The position numbers were made by a program, and so were the translations under genes. The notes under the pieces are model-generated. The model was given only the letters and a program-made list of their open reading frames with translations. It was not told the origin of the DNA and searched no databases. A stretch of DNA of 64,000 nucleotides from Rotaria macrura (taxonomy: Eukaryota; Rotifera; Eurotatoria; Philodinida; Philodinidae), in contig OENT01000174.1 of NCBI GenBank assembly GCA_900239685.1, positions 1 to 64,000 on the forward strand, given 5' to 3'. Positions 40,422 to 54,258 of the stretch are shown in pieces. Each line of letters opens with the position of its first letter. Positions within the stretch are counted from its first letter, which is position 1.

Positions 40422-43400
40422 ATGGATGCTCTCGAAGTTGAACACCTGTGCAGTCAATTATATGGCGGCGGAGCTGCTAGTGAACAATTACGTACAGTCT
40501 CTCAACGTCTTGAAACGTTCGTTAGTCAACAAAATTGTCTATCACAATGTCGAGTATTACTTGATCGTGCATTGACTCCTTATACGCAATTTTTTGGTGC
40601 TACAACATTAATAAAATATTTTAATCGTTCATCCAATCAACCATCAGTATCATTCAATGAACGATTTGAATTACGTACATATATTCTTGAATATCTATAT
40701 AAGCATAATCGTTCGCTAGCACCATTTGTACTTGCTGAATTAGTTAAATTATATGCACGTTTAACAAAAAATTCATGGTTTGATTTAAGTCCGAATACAA
40801 CTAATGTTAGTAATGAAATCTATCCATTTCAAACGTTTACAGATGATTTACTTAAATTTCAAATTGATCCACCACATTTCTCTGTAGCCTTACAATTATT
40901 AATTGCAATACTCTCGGAAATAAGCGTACCCAACGACGAAGAAACATCAGCTAGAGCATTTAGTAAACATAGAAAAATTTGTATCTCATTTCGTGATACG
41001 AAATTACTCGATATTTATTTATTTGCATGTCAATATTTACGTGATGTTGTAGTTAATCAAAAGAAAGTCTTAGGTTTATCAACTGAATTGAATGACTATC
41101 CTAAGACAGTAACAAGTGTACAATTACAAGGAGATTATTATCTAGTTGTAGAAAAACTTCTATCATTAGCATTAGCTTGTTTAACATACGATTATCTTGG
41201 TATGATTCATTTGTTTTTACTGATTTGATACGTTGTTCTTCGAACTATTTAGGAACCGGCTCGAGTATTCATGATGTAGATATATCAGATGAAAATCAAA
41301 CATTACAAGTTCCACTTGCTTGGCATGATCATGTTGTTGATGGAAGTTTTTATCAATTATTTTTTTCGTATTATTTTCTTTTTTCAAATACATCACTTGT
41401 ACCACTTGCAATATCATGTCTTGTTCAATTATCAAGTGTACGACGATCTTTATTGAATACAAACGAACGTCTTACTGTTCTTAATCATATGACATATGGT
41501 AAATCGGAAATGATTGTTCGCTAGTTTAGTCTTTCGAGACTTGACTATATTTTTGAAAACTATAATACTTCTTTCTATAGACAGAAAATAACACGATAGC
41601 ATTTGACGTTGATATTAATGGTTCTCATTCTTTCTCTTTCTTTTTCTGAACTTGAAGGTATGATTTCTATGAATATTGTTTTCAAGTTTAATTGCATCCA
41701 TGATTATTCGTGTGAAATTCATTAAGAGCATGAAAGATTATTATTATTAGTGTAGTGTAAAAATCAGTGCTTCATTATATGTCCTCGGATGAGTAATGTT
41801 TTCATTATATACTGAATTAATTCTGTTGTCGAAACATATCTCTTCGGATTCGGTAAATAGCCAATTGGAATAGGAACTTCAAATAATACATCTATACGTT
41901 TTGTATTTGCTCGAATTTTCTATCTGATAGTTCTTATATACGACTGTCATCGGAAAGAAAAGGTCTTGACGAAAGATAATACTATTTTTATTGCCGGACT
42001 AATAGTTTAATTTTCTCTCGAGAAATTGTTGTTTCACAACTTTTCGATTAAATATAATATGTATTAAATGTAGAGCGCTTGGATTGTAAAGAGTTCCCAT
42101 GTATCTTGTTAATCAACTTGAATAAACGACATATGACTTCGAATTTGACTAGTTGTAATTTCTACTCATTCATCAAATTATCATGGCAATGACTACGTTA
42201 GCCTGTGACTTTAAATCGAAAGCAGCGAACATCGAACCCATTATAACTAAATGAAAGTGACTGTTTGAGTTTTCAATATCTACGGAGATCATTCTATTCT
42301 TGGAGATTTTCACGTCGTCGACAACGTGACAATTCTATCAAACTATACAAAAGAGTTTTTTTTACATCTAACTCATATTGATGTACGGTGATTAGTAAAT
42401 AGTGACTTCAACTGTACCTGAAGATGGTGTGAAAACATTTTATCCATGTTTTACCTACTTATGCTTGTCTTTTCTTTAATCACATAACCCACAACTCTCA
42501 GTTAACCTTCATTCTATAGCTTCAATGTTCTAGTTTTGTTTGAAAAAGCATGTCAAGATGCACAGCATGATAGAATCCCTTGTTTTTTTTTCTATTATTT
42601 ATCGGCTATTTCAAACAGAGTATTGTACATAAAACTTGTCTTTCTTTAAATATGACTATGTTAAAGGGATTCAATGTCATGACAAAGTAACTAATACAGA
42701 TCACGATAACCATACAAGAGAGAGAGAGATCTAATAATAATGCCAGAATCTACTTTATGACACAACATGTTTTCCTTTACAATTATAAAGAATTTCTAAA
42801 GAAAGATTTTCACAATCCAGAATTTCTTATTCTTTCATATTGCTAGTAAAAAATCTATATGTTTAGTATAGAGATTTTCTAGAGACAAGAAGAATATCTG
42901 ACGACTGCAACAAATAATAGATACTTCTTCAATATAAAATTCTAACACATAAAGTGAACGTTTATATGTATTTCAGTGATCATTAATGTGAACGAATATT
43001 TCCAGTATTCGATTTTCAGTAACTTGACATTGATATAACATATAAAAATTAGCTTTGTAAAACTTTCTTATATCCAAATCTGTATTTATTTATTTGTTCA
43101 AAGACACACACCATTCATAAATTATTGAAGCCATAATCAACTATTGATAAGTTTCGAGGAAAGATTTTCTAGAACATTCATTTGTCACTCTGTCTTTCAG
43201 AATAACAATTAAGAATTCAAAAACAAAACGTTTTGTCATGCTGAGCATCTTGACATAGTATCTCAAAAAAAAAGAAAGAAAGAACAGAATCAACAACAAT
43301 AAAAAATCATACCTATAACATTCATAGTCGATAAACCGACATTATATACAATTAACTATTTTTCATCGATATGTCTTTCAAATTTTATGGTATGGCAATA

Positions 43401-46400
43401 GAAATATGTACAATAGTCTGTTCATAATACATTCAATCTATTCCGTTAAAGATTAGTACACATTGAATGAACCTGACAAACAATCGATATTCCTAAGACA
43501 ATGTTCAATACAAGAGTTTTCCTTCATTAGAATTCTTAATTACCGTTACATATGATTTAGGTATTCGATCCATTCTTGGACAAGGTGCTGGTCTTCTAGC
43601 TGATGAAAAATCTTTGCATGAATTTTGTCGATTCATAGCTCGTTTAAAATCAAATACACAATTACATGAATTAATACGTATTGATAATTATCCATTGTTT
43701 ATCGAAGCATTATTTCGTTTTACAATTGATCATCTACTTAGTGTTCATCATCATCGTCAATATCATTTATCACCAAATACACTTCATTATATGTTATCGT
43801 TTTGGTCGAAAATCGTAGCATTTCTTTCACACAGTTCGAAATTATCGGAATCATCATCATCAAATGATTCTTCAACATCGCATTTATTAGATATATATGT
43901 ACCTCAAATTGTTTGTTACTATGTTCAATCACGTTTAGATGCACTTAATAATGATGATGTTTTATATATGGAATTATTTGATAATGATCAAACAGTATTA
44001 CAACAACAATTAGAAATGATCAGTGTCATGTCAAGATTAGATTATAATAAGACTTGTGCACTTTTATGTACATGTTTCGATGATCTTGCTCAACAATATC
44101 AACAGGTAAACTTTATTCAATGTTTTCTTCGTTAATCAGAAACGTCATATTTCACTATTCGCTTAAACAATTCATCAAGATCGTAGTGAAAGTCTTCATT
44201 ATAGATCTATAGTGAACAAAAATCATTGTTTTGCAACACCACGACCAAGATGTTACCTATGTATGCTAGGCAAAATACGAGAGCTAATGTTAACTACTAC
44301 ATCATTGTTTCTTTTTCTTTTTATTGATAGGAAAGTTGCTAAGAATCCCTCCACACGAAATAGTAATCAAAGATCGACATGAACTATGTGACACGTTTTT
44401 TATCCGATAGAAATTACTAACGTCATCTTTAACTTCTACGGTTTGAGACTAGAATTATAATTGAAACTTCTATTTTCAATGAACATACTTGTTCGTACAC
44501 GTGTTTTCGAATAGAATTTTATGAAAGTTAAAGATTCATTCTGGGATACGATTTTATTATGATTCTAGATTTTGAAAATGAATTCACAATATATCTGAAA
44601 CATGGTTCTTTAATGATGATCCAACGATTGAAATCGCTTTTTGAACTATGATAAAAAAGAAAAGAAAAGAAGTCTTCGAATAATTATTTTGTATAATTCT
44701 TACTTTCTGTATAAAATATGATACTCTTGCACACATGTAGATCATTTTTCCGAGTATATTCTCAAGAGCTTCGTTTGATTAAAACATCAATATGATTAAG
44801 GAAAATTTTAGTAGAAGGGATCAGTTGCAACCGAAAGTATTCTCAAATATTAGTTTACATGATGCATACATGAACGTTTAGGTTAAATTTTCAAATGAGA
44901 AATCTAATACACAGCTACTATTTCCTTCGTAGTTTTTTTTTCTAAAATTTAATTCTGAGAAAAAGTAGAGGTTTATTTTTCTTTTCATAATCTAAAATAT
45001 TTTCTAGCTTTACAAATACAATATATATGATGAGTTTATCATCTAAATCCAACGAATTCTTCTTTCGTTGTCAGTCATCAGAGAAAAATACATATCTTGA
45101 ATTCGAATCATTCCTATGGATAAGATATTAAATGATGAGAATCCACATGATCCTACAATGTGAAGGAGATGATAAAAACTCGATTAAATTCAAATTCACA
45201 ATAGTTCATTTCATATTTTTCTATTCTAGGCAGCCAACTCTGAAACAGTCGAACGACGTTTCACATTTTTAATTTATGTTCTTGGTTGTGTCATCGGTGC
45301 ACGTGGTATCACATTAACATCATTATCATTGCCTACGGATGATCAAGATTTATTCGATGGTGAATTAGTTGTACGTGTATTACAATTAATGACATATATA
45401 CAACAAAAAACAGCTGGTGAAACACAAACAAATAATAAAAATTCGATTAATATAGCAATAACAACGACGACAGATAAAATTGGTTCAACACCATATTCAG
45501 AACGACTTGAATTAGCTGTGTTATTTTTTTTCGAACAATTTCGACGACAATATATTGGTGATCATGGTCGTTCAAATAAAATCTATCAAGTTCTATTTAA
45601 ACATTTAGGTAATTATAAGAATAGAAAAAAACGAATTCGATGAAATGTTTGTTTGTTTTATGAACGGTCATGTAATAAATTAAAATAGACTCAAAATTTA
45701 GGATACCAACTATGATGAAATGAATTATTCATATAATAAAATAAACTATCTCATCCTATTCCATCACGTACACATCTCAAACCAAAAGATTGACATCGTA
45801 AACTCTTAGAATCTTCTGTTCGTTAGTGTTTTTCTTTTTTGTATCAATAATCTATTTACCGATAGTTTGTTCATTATTATTGTTTATATGAAATTTGTTT
45901 AGGTATTGCTGATGAAGAACAACTATTGTCAATATTTATAAAGAAACTTTTTACAAATTTACAATATTCAACAATAACTGATAAATTAATTGAACGTACA
46001 ATTGGATGTTTTAGTGATCTGTCACAAGGTTATCAAAGTGTTCGTCGATTAGTGAAACTTGATCCAATACAATATTTCATTAATAATCATACACAAGATC
46101 TATTTCCATTTTTACATCATGCATCAACAACTAAACGTTCGAATAATAGTAATATATCTGCTAGTAGTTGGTCACGTCTTCGAACAACATTTTATGCAGC
46201 TGTTGGACGTATGCTTATGCATGAATTTCGTTATGATGAAGATGATGATGATCGTGTCGAAAGTTTTATGACACCATTTACCAATCATTGCAATAGATTA
46301 GTACAAATATTTAAAGAATTTCCTGATTTCACAGCATTTAATCTCGGACAATTCGCTACAATGGGTCAATTTAAGTAAGTATCATGCAACAATAAACGAC

Positions 46401-49400
46401 TAGCTATCTTAATTTACAAAAAAATTATTTCCAACGGAAGAGATACAACTAGACATACGTTTATGTGTGTTCAATTACGTGCAATTTACTAAGGGATAAT
46501 AAATTTTAGTTGTTTTATTTTAATTATGTGAGATATTATTGTTGACAGAAATCAATTGCTAGATGTTTGTAGAATACAGAGTTTACCGTTGATTTTCCAC
46601 GACAACTGTAGATATGTGGCATATTTTGTAGAAGAAAATTTCAATGATTACAACATCTAATGTTTACTTTTATACATAATTCTACGTATCTGAAAAGTTC
46701 TATAAAATATTCTACGTTTTTTATTTACTTCGAAAGATAGTTTGAAGATTATCAAACCGTAGTTCAATTTAAAAAGAGAAGTCCAGTCATTTTTCATGCA
46801 TGATAGTCTAGTAGAGAATAAAACCCTTAGGTACAATACAATTGAAAATTACAAAAAAATTTTGTTTTTCTACTCTCATCTCGCAATATTTTATAACCAC
46901 ATTTCCTATCAGTATTCAACACTGTACAAATAATATCTTCGACATGATTTCGAAACTTTCCAATGAAATATCATCAACAAGAGACATAAATATCTCGGAA
47001 CAGATTGATATATCGAGACTCGTACAGACGAAACCTATTCTATCGAGTTGTACTAGCGAGTGTATTATTCAAATATGTTACAACACACTCACCTGTCGTG
47101 ATAATCAATGATGTCTTCTAGTAAGATAATACTTTATTTCATAGTAGAACTCGATAATTTCCTACATTATAAGATAGAAAGAATTTTTCTTGAAAAGTCT
47201 TAAATATACTTATGGCTGACAAAAATTAGTGAAATTGATATTTTTGAGACCACATAATAACCTTCAGAGTCTTTCTTTCTATACAGTCTGACAGAGAAAA
47301 AAATGCTCTATTTCCCTATGGTATTTGACCCTACTTCAACTAATATCATAGTAATGAAATTTCTAAAATACTTATCTTTTTTATGCCTGACGGTTATATC
47401 AAGGCCCATTCAGTGAATATTTTTTGAATAGCGTTTCATAGAAACAAGATACAAAGTTGCGGTTGTCACGGTTAGAAAGAGAAAAGGAAGATACATCAAA
47501 GCGTATATTGTAGATTTTTTGACATGACTTTTTAAAAGTTTTCAATCAACCTCTTTGAAAACAATGCTACTCGCAAGATGTTTACAATGAATTCCCATTT
47601 TTCAGGTGAATATTGAAGCCATTGACGAAAGCTCTAAAAAAGTACAGAAAATTTGGATATTTTGAAATATCATTCTGAAATTATAGACGTTCTTTTCGAA
47701 GCGCCAAGTGATTTCTCTAGCAAACTCTGTGAAAAAATAGAACACGACTGTTTTCAATACTTAAGAGATCGATTCAAGTTGTTTCACATAACGTCTGAGA
47801 AAATATTTGATATGCAATTCGATGCATCTTTGTCTCCACTTTCCAACGGTGAAAATTACAGCTCTCTATCATGTTTCCTTGAAGAGTTATTGACAACACA
47901 TACCGTAACCGTGACATACTTTTAAAAAACACATTTCTTCGAAATTTTATTATTATTATATTTGTTGAAATAGGATCAAATAGCATAGAAAAATAGAGCA
48001 TTTTTTTCTCTATCAGACTATGTAGAAAGAAAGATTCTGAAGGTTATTATGTGGTCTTAAAGTATCAATTTCACTACTTTTGCTCAGCCCTAAGTATATT
48101 TATTTGTCACCGAAACTATTTCATGATGGATATTCTTCAAAACGTATTTATAAAATATTTTCTAGTTCAACATTGGCCTCACTCGATGAAATTCAATCTC
48201 TCATTATTGGTATTGTACGCGATCTTCGTGGTTTGTGTAGTGCATTTGTTTCTAAACAAGCATATTCATCATTATTCGATTGGCTTTATCCATCGTATTT
48301 ACCATTATTTTTGAAAGCACTTTATGTATTCTACGATCGATCTGATGTTTACAATCCTTTATTGAAATTTTTTCATGAATTAACATCCAATCGACAAGAA
48401 CGTTTAGCATTTGATTCAACGAAGCCAAGTGCATATTTATTATTTCGTGAAACATCAAATTTATTGTATATATTTCAAACGAAAACGATTGTACATGTCA
48501 ATGCAACTATACCTGAAACTGATGGAATTTTATTTTACAAAGCTAAACTAAAACCATTCATAACATGTCTACGAATAATTCGTGCAAGTTTAATTGGTAA
48601 GAAGAAAATAAAAACGAATCAAAATTTAATTACACATAAGAATATTTTATTTTAAGGTAATTATGTTAATTTCGGAGTATTTCATCTATATTCTGATCCA
48701 TGTTTTGATAATTGCTTGAAAGTATTCTTATCAATCTTGACATCTATTAAACAAACTCATTTATTGTCGTATCCAAAATTAACATTATCGTATTTTACAT
48801 TAATTGAAACATTATCACTTGTTCAAATTGATTTCTTAGCAAATTTATCAACACCACTATTTGGTTATGTACTAGAAACAATCAGTGAAGGATTTCTTTC
48901 ACCCGAGCAAAGCATACAAAATTCGTGTTGTGTTTTTTTGGATACATTTCTATCGTATGTATTTCGATCAGTCAAGAAAAATACGGCACCAGCTAGTTTA
49001 ATGGCTAATGTTAATGATTATGGAAATCTATTTCGACAAATACTTGTCAATTTATTGAATGGCATTATATTTGCTGAATGCAAGTGAGTTACCATAAAAC
49101 AGAAGTTCGTTTCCAACATAAATAGAGAGTAAAAGAAAAATTTGTTTCAATTATCTTTGTGTAGAAGCATCTCTGATCAAGACTCTACTCTTGTCTCGAT
49201 GGGTACTTTTAAATGTAGAACAACTTTACAACAATTTAAGCCCCCCCCCCCCTCAAAAAAGTCGATTTTCGTCAAAAAAATGAAAATTCAGATAACACCA
49301 CGAGGTGATAGCCCATGTTCTGCTCTTTCAGAATCACTATAGTTTTTTTTCCGAAGACCATTTTTTGACCGAGATTTTTAGTGATCGTTGAGAGGTCCTC

Positions 49401-51971
49401 AATGTCAAAAACGAATTTTTAAAAAAAATTAGGCCTTTGATCTCTAATTACTGATTAATTAATTAATTAATTAACAATGAATTAAGCGCTCAGCGTGTGC
49501 AGAATTAAAAGTTACGTAGGAAGAGTTAGCTCAGTTTCTTCAAAAACCGCGTGAAAATGGAAAAAATTTAAAAAACAGCAAAAAATTTTCGAAAAAATGT
49601 TTTTATGTTTTTCTCAAAATCATGTTTTTCCATTTTCCATCCTAGTTATTTTGCCTTCAACTATGTTTTTTCGGAAATTAATTTTCACCATTCGATAGAG
49701 CATGCAAAAACGCAGGGCGTCACGTGCTCCGATTTTTGAAAAAGCTTTTTTTTAAGTCCAAAAAAAACGCCTACAAAATTCACTTGCAGTTTTTTGGCCT
49801 TTTTTCAAGGACTTTGAGTTGTGGAAACTTTTCTGGGCATAAAAAAAGCTTTGTCAAAAATCAGAGCACGAGATGCCCTGCGTCTTTGCATGCTCTATCC
49901 AATGGTAAAAAAACTTTTTCGAAAAAACATAGTTTAAGGCAAAATAACTAGGATGGAGAATGGGTCATTTGTAACCAGTGTTCACTTTATAACTTCCTTA
50001 AACTTGCATATTTCGGGCTGAAATTTTTATCGTAGGCTAGCCGCTCCAGTCCAAACATATCCAGAAAATTTCAGCCGATTTGGACTTTCTTTGACGAAAA
50101 TCGACTTTTGAGGGGGGGGGGGCTTAATTCTATAGCTATACTCTCTATAGAGACACTAAAAATCAGAATTCGTATTGTACTCATACTATGTAAATTTTCT
50201 TGCGACTAGTAGATGTCTGGAATATTTTGTCTGCCTAGACTTTCGACGATGAATAATATCCATTTTAATAAATTTTTCGCGCATGTACCAAACTAACAAT
50301 GAATCTCAAATTCATTCATAGATTGGTGTAACAGCTGTGATAATGTACTCAAAATATCAATCAAAAATACAATATAACTATTGAGATATCTTATGTTACA
50401 TTCAACTTAAATTTATGACATATACATGACAAGTGACTATGTTTAGAATATAACATCAGTATGACGTGAGAATATTATTTGAAATTAAACCATACGAGAT
50501 ATTTCAAGTGTTAACTAGAACATTCTCAAGAACGAATAAATTCTCTTGTTATTTGGTGATTACTATTGAATATCTAAAAATAGATCGCAAGTTCATTAAA
50601 ATGGTCATTACTCGCTACTAAAGCTCCATAGGGAAAATTTCTTCTTCAATAATCACTATTGCACTTAGTTCCATTAGATAAGATACGAAAGAATCTAAAA
50701 AATGTAGGTCATATATTTATTCTTCTTGCGTAATATTTCGATGAATATTCTGTTTCCAGATAGGTTTGATTTTTCATTTAAAAATTATTTCAAATGAATT
50801 TCGATGACAGCATTTTGTTTCTTTGAAATTTCACATGCGAACAACTACATTTACTACTAAAATGATGAGAAATCTCAAGAAATAATCAAATATTCATATA
50901 CTCGATAATAGTTATTCACAATTTTCAATAGTCATGAATGAACATCGTTGGAAGAAAAAAAGTCATTTTTTGAATTTAAATATGACACTATTTTGTAGAT
51001 ACATCGTAGAATATAAAAAGCAATAGTTGTGTTTCATTGACGAGAATAATCCGTTTTTGCTTAAAGTCATAGGAAAATGTCTTCATTTGGCATTATCACG
51101 ACTAGAGTACACTGACATCCTTGACATGTATAAGTTTAATCGAAGATGCTAGTTGGGAAAATTGAGAAAAGAACTTTATGTGAAATGTCAAAATAAATAG
51201 GAAGACTGGCAGGCAAAAAGGAAAATATTACCTTAAATATGAAACACCAGCAACACAGGCACACAGTTCCAAGGTTAATGGTTATCGATGAAACAAAGTC
51301 AAACTTTTCTATCATAATGTTACAGTTGTTTCATTCTATGTAAACGTACATAGAAGAAAACAAATATCCATAATTAGTCATTCAAGGCACTAGTGACAAT
51401 CTCTATTTACGTTTATTTTCTTTTCTCAATGGACCAACCCAATCTTCAGAGGATGATTACTAGCTGAAATATAGACGTTTGAGAAATCGATATGGTTTAC
51501 TAATATAGAATCACAAATCAGTGATTTTCTTTTTTATTATTGTGTTTTTCATGTAGAAATATCTATGCAGTATCAAAACCTTTACTTGGTTTAATTTTAT
51601 TGAATGAAAATCAATTCTTTACTGAAATCAAACAACAATTATTATATGGTCATACACAAGCTAAACAAGCCATCCTATCCACGGCATTAGATAAATTAAT
51701 GACAGGTATCGATCGTACATTAACACAAATAAATAAAGAACATTTTACACAAAATATAACACAATTTCGAAATGATATACAAGATTCTTTACGTGGTATG
51801 ATGATTAATAATAATGATTTATCATCAACTATGTCATCTATACCACTTTCATCTTCATTTTTATCTTCAGCATCAATAATTGCAACAAATGTTCCTGTTA
51901 CGATAGCTATTTCAACATTAATACCATCATCTTCAACTACGGTTCCTGTCGAAGAGTTGATGACCCTGTGA
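40422..51971 (+). CDS. XPO7: Exportin-7 (importin-beta family export receptor), 8 exons, about 1230 aa
   Basis: Ran-GTP-dependent nuclear transport receptor with broad cargo. Exons: 40422-41199, 41253-41498, 43561-44105, 45230-45608, 45903-46374, 48166-48596, 48657-49083, 51557-51971; phases close at 1230 aa (human about 1087). Family landmarks run in order: LEVEHLCSQLY start, ARLTKNSWFD, KHRKICISFRD, LSCLVQ-type ISCLVQLSSVRRSL, HEFCRFIARLKSN, YNKTCALL, DGELVVRVLQLM, SVRRLVKLDPIQYFINNHT, RTTFYAAVGRMLM, IVRDLRGLCSAF, YVNFGVFHLYSD, VSKPLLGLILLNE. It differs from the vertebrate protein by Asn/Thr-rich insertions and a Ser/Thr/Pro-rich C-terminal tail after DSLRGMM. Introns 2, 3, 5 and 7 are 2.06, 1.12, 1.79 and 2.47 kb; introns 1 and 6 are 53 and 60 bp. 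Intron 7 holds a fold-back element. Confidence 0.94.
41499..43560 (+). other. Large intron 2 of XPO7
   Basis: 2062 bp with AT-rich sequence and a short (GA)n tract near 42719-42728. I see no gene or recognisable transposon. The protein is continuous across it (MTYG-IRSILGQG). Confidence 0.6.
46375..48165 (+). other. Large intron 5 of XPO7 with unexplained coding-like stretches
   Basis: 1791 bp. Two open stretches (46842-47111 and 47653-47925) have mixed codon use rather than plain AT noise. The second is preceded by TTTTTCAG and an open stretch in another frame (47606-47663). Neither matches a family I know, and exportin-7 is complete without them. They could be relics of an inserted gene or alternative exons. 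Confidence 0.35.
49234..50130. mobile_element. Fold-back element with poly-C/poly-G ends, in XPO7 intron 7
   Basis: Outer inverted repeats: left 49238-49280 (AAG, C12, then TCAAAAAAGTCGATTTTCG) and right 50088-50125 (its reverse complement with G11). Inside is a second, longer inverted repeat: arms 49631-49756 and 49840-49963, about 125 bp each and highly similar, around an 83-bp loop. It includes GATAGAGCATGC and CTAGTTATTTTGCC on one arm and their complements on the other. Short AT-rich frames inside do not resemble a transposase. The structure is that of a non-autonomous fold-back transposon. About 0.9 kb of the 2.47-kb intron is explained by it. Confidence 0.75.
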
Positions 51972-52071
51972 TGACAATCAGTTCTTTTTCTTTTTCTTTT
52001 TTTCTTTTGTAATTTTGTTGATAAACATATTTTTATAAACCTACAGGCAAACAAGAAAGCAGAGCGCCATA

Positions 52072-52072
<1 letters not shown>

Positions 52073-52104
<32 letters not shown>
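52073..52104 (+). repeat. (ATCT)n microsatellite, about 8 copies
   Basis: Tandem ATCT units in the 179-bp gap between the XPO7 stop and the next ATG, followed by a long T/C tract. Confidence 0.9.
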
Positions 52105-52106
<2 letters not shown>

Positions 52107-52149
52107 TTTCTTCTTTTTGATATTTTTTTTTTCTTGTTGCTATTTGAAG

Positions 52150-54258
52150 ATGTATTCAGTTCGGCGTGATCCTCATAATCCGTATTATGATTCACAATAT
52201 TGGACCATACATTATCAACAACAATTTGTGTTTCACAATCGTCATATGATTAAAGCAAAACAACAATACTTTGGTTCAACTAAATTTCACTCGACTAATA
52301 AAGATTTTCATGTACAAAATCTAACTTCAAATAATAATAATTTAGTAAAATCAACAGATTTATCGAATAGTCATGACGTAGAATTGCCAATTTATCGTGC
52401 ACCATGCACATTTCAAAATTCATTAGTAACAATTAGTAAAGGTAAATGATATTTGAAAAGTATTTGTGAATATTGTTTTTAAGAAAAAATTTCAAATTCT
52501 TTTTCTTTTTTACAAAACAAATTTCATTTGACATAATGAATAATAATTCTTAACGTGACTACGAGTCATTGTTAATATATCTGAAGATGATCATAGTTTA
52601 ATATTGATAGTAGCTGTTGTTCAACTAATGAGACATTGTTGCCAAGAATCTAGATACTATTCACTTGAGATAAATGCCTTTTAAATACTCAATGATGAAT
52701 TATTGGCAAGGTCTGTTTACTTTTAAGTTCATGAAATGTAACATATTGAAATTGAATTCATCTATCCTTACAGAAATATTTTCAGTGAAACTCGAAGTTC
52801 ACTTTGAGGAGATATTTTCCTATGGTTATCTCAATCGCACGACATGCACGTTCTATCTCTTAAATCAATTATTCAAGTCTTACACTCATAAATTGTACTC
52901 ATCGTTAGAGTATTTTAAAAAAAGCACCCGAAACAGACATTTTCCTATCATTAATTGTAAGCAATCGACTTACAATAACATTTAGCATAGATGATCGAAC
53001 TAATGAGAATTGATGGAAACGTTTCGAAATTAAAAAGAAGGATTAAATAATATAATCGTGTATTAATGATGATATAGTCAGATCATTTTATGTCATGTCC
53101 TTGACGTAGATGATGATCTTAGTTATTGTGATAGTGAGAAACGACAGTGAATCAAAATGAGAAAATCCTGACATTTTCTTTCATGATAGTAGTCGATAGA
53201 GAAAAACGTGTTTATACTTCATGATATTCGACTAACAGAAGAAGGACACATTGCATCTAGCAAAAGTAAGGTTGTCAAAAAGAAATATATACGTTTTGAA
53301 GTGACTAGTTATGTTGATTTAATAAATTGTACTTATATTAAATAATGCTTACCACCACTCGTATGATCAAATATCATATTAACTTTATTCTGCAACCATG
53401 ATGCATGTTGACAATTGCTATTTGTTATTTCCTGAGCAATGTTGATACTTGTATCAAGGTATGACGAGATCTCTTGATAAATCGGATATCACAGAACACA
53501 TTCTGTAGATATCTTCAATTTAAATCGACCGAATATTTTGTTAAAAACTATGAATTTCTTAAAATCTGTAGTTTCCTATATGGAACGAAACCCTCTTTTG
53601 CTTTTGTCGATGAACAATGCATAAACTTACCTAATAGGTATGTACGAAATTCGTTCTCAACATTGCTGTTCAGCTTCGAAAACTGCTCAAGTATTTCAAA
53701 TAGAATCAAACATATAGTTAAATGAGCCGTAGTTTCTTAATATGCGTTGTTCATCATGAAAGCACACTCAACTCATTCGATTTTTCACTATAATTCTGAA
53801 CATCGATTTGTTATACTACATTTGTTAGATTGTTAACTTTTTATTTGTTCCTCTGATTATTATTATTATCATCCTATAGTTGTTCGCTTTGTGTTAATCA
53901 TTTGTAAAATATCTACAAATATTTTGTAAGTTTTATGACATATTTTATTTCTGTAATTGATCTATTAATGGTTACTCAAAAGATTGGTCATACATAGAAA
54001 ACTAATTTATTTTGAATCGTATTGATTCGTTGCGAATTGAATACTCATTAGTAAGATGGGTATGAAGTTTTCATCCTTGAATAAATAATATATTTAGATG
54101 ATCACTCAAATGGGATATTCTATCGTTCGCCTCTCTCATCGTCTTCATCATCATGTGTTCCTGATGTATATTCACCAGGTTTAACATCAAGCGGAAATTG
54201 TTCGCCACCACCACCATCATCTAATTTGCCACCTCCACCGTCTGAATGGCTTAATTGA
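52150..54258 (+). CDS. PNRC-like small disordered protein, 2 exons, 150 aa
   Basis: Exons 52150-52441 and 54098-54258; the donor GTAAATG and acceptor ATATTTAG keep phase and give 150 aa. The N-terminal half is polar and aromatic (DPHNPYYDSQYWTIHYQQQ), the middle is Asn/Ser-rich, and the C-terminus ends in PPPPSSNLPPPPSEWLN. That ending resembles the proline motif of vertebrate PNRC1/2 (LPKPPSHW type), which docks on the EVH1 domain of the decapping activator DCP1. The vertebrate proteins are of similar size (PNRC2 about 139 aa). Assignment rests on this motif and overall character only; no other block is alignable by eye. The intron is 1656 bp. The gene follows XPO7 on the same strand after 178 bp. 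Confidence 0.5.
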
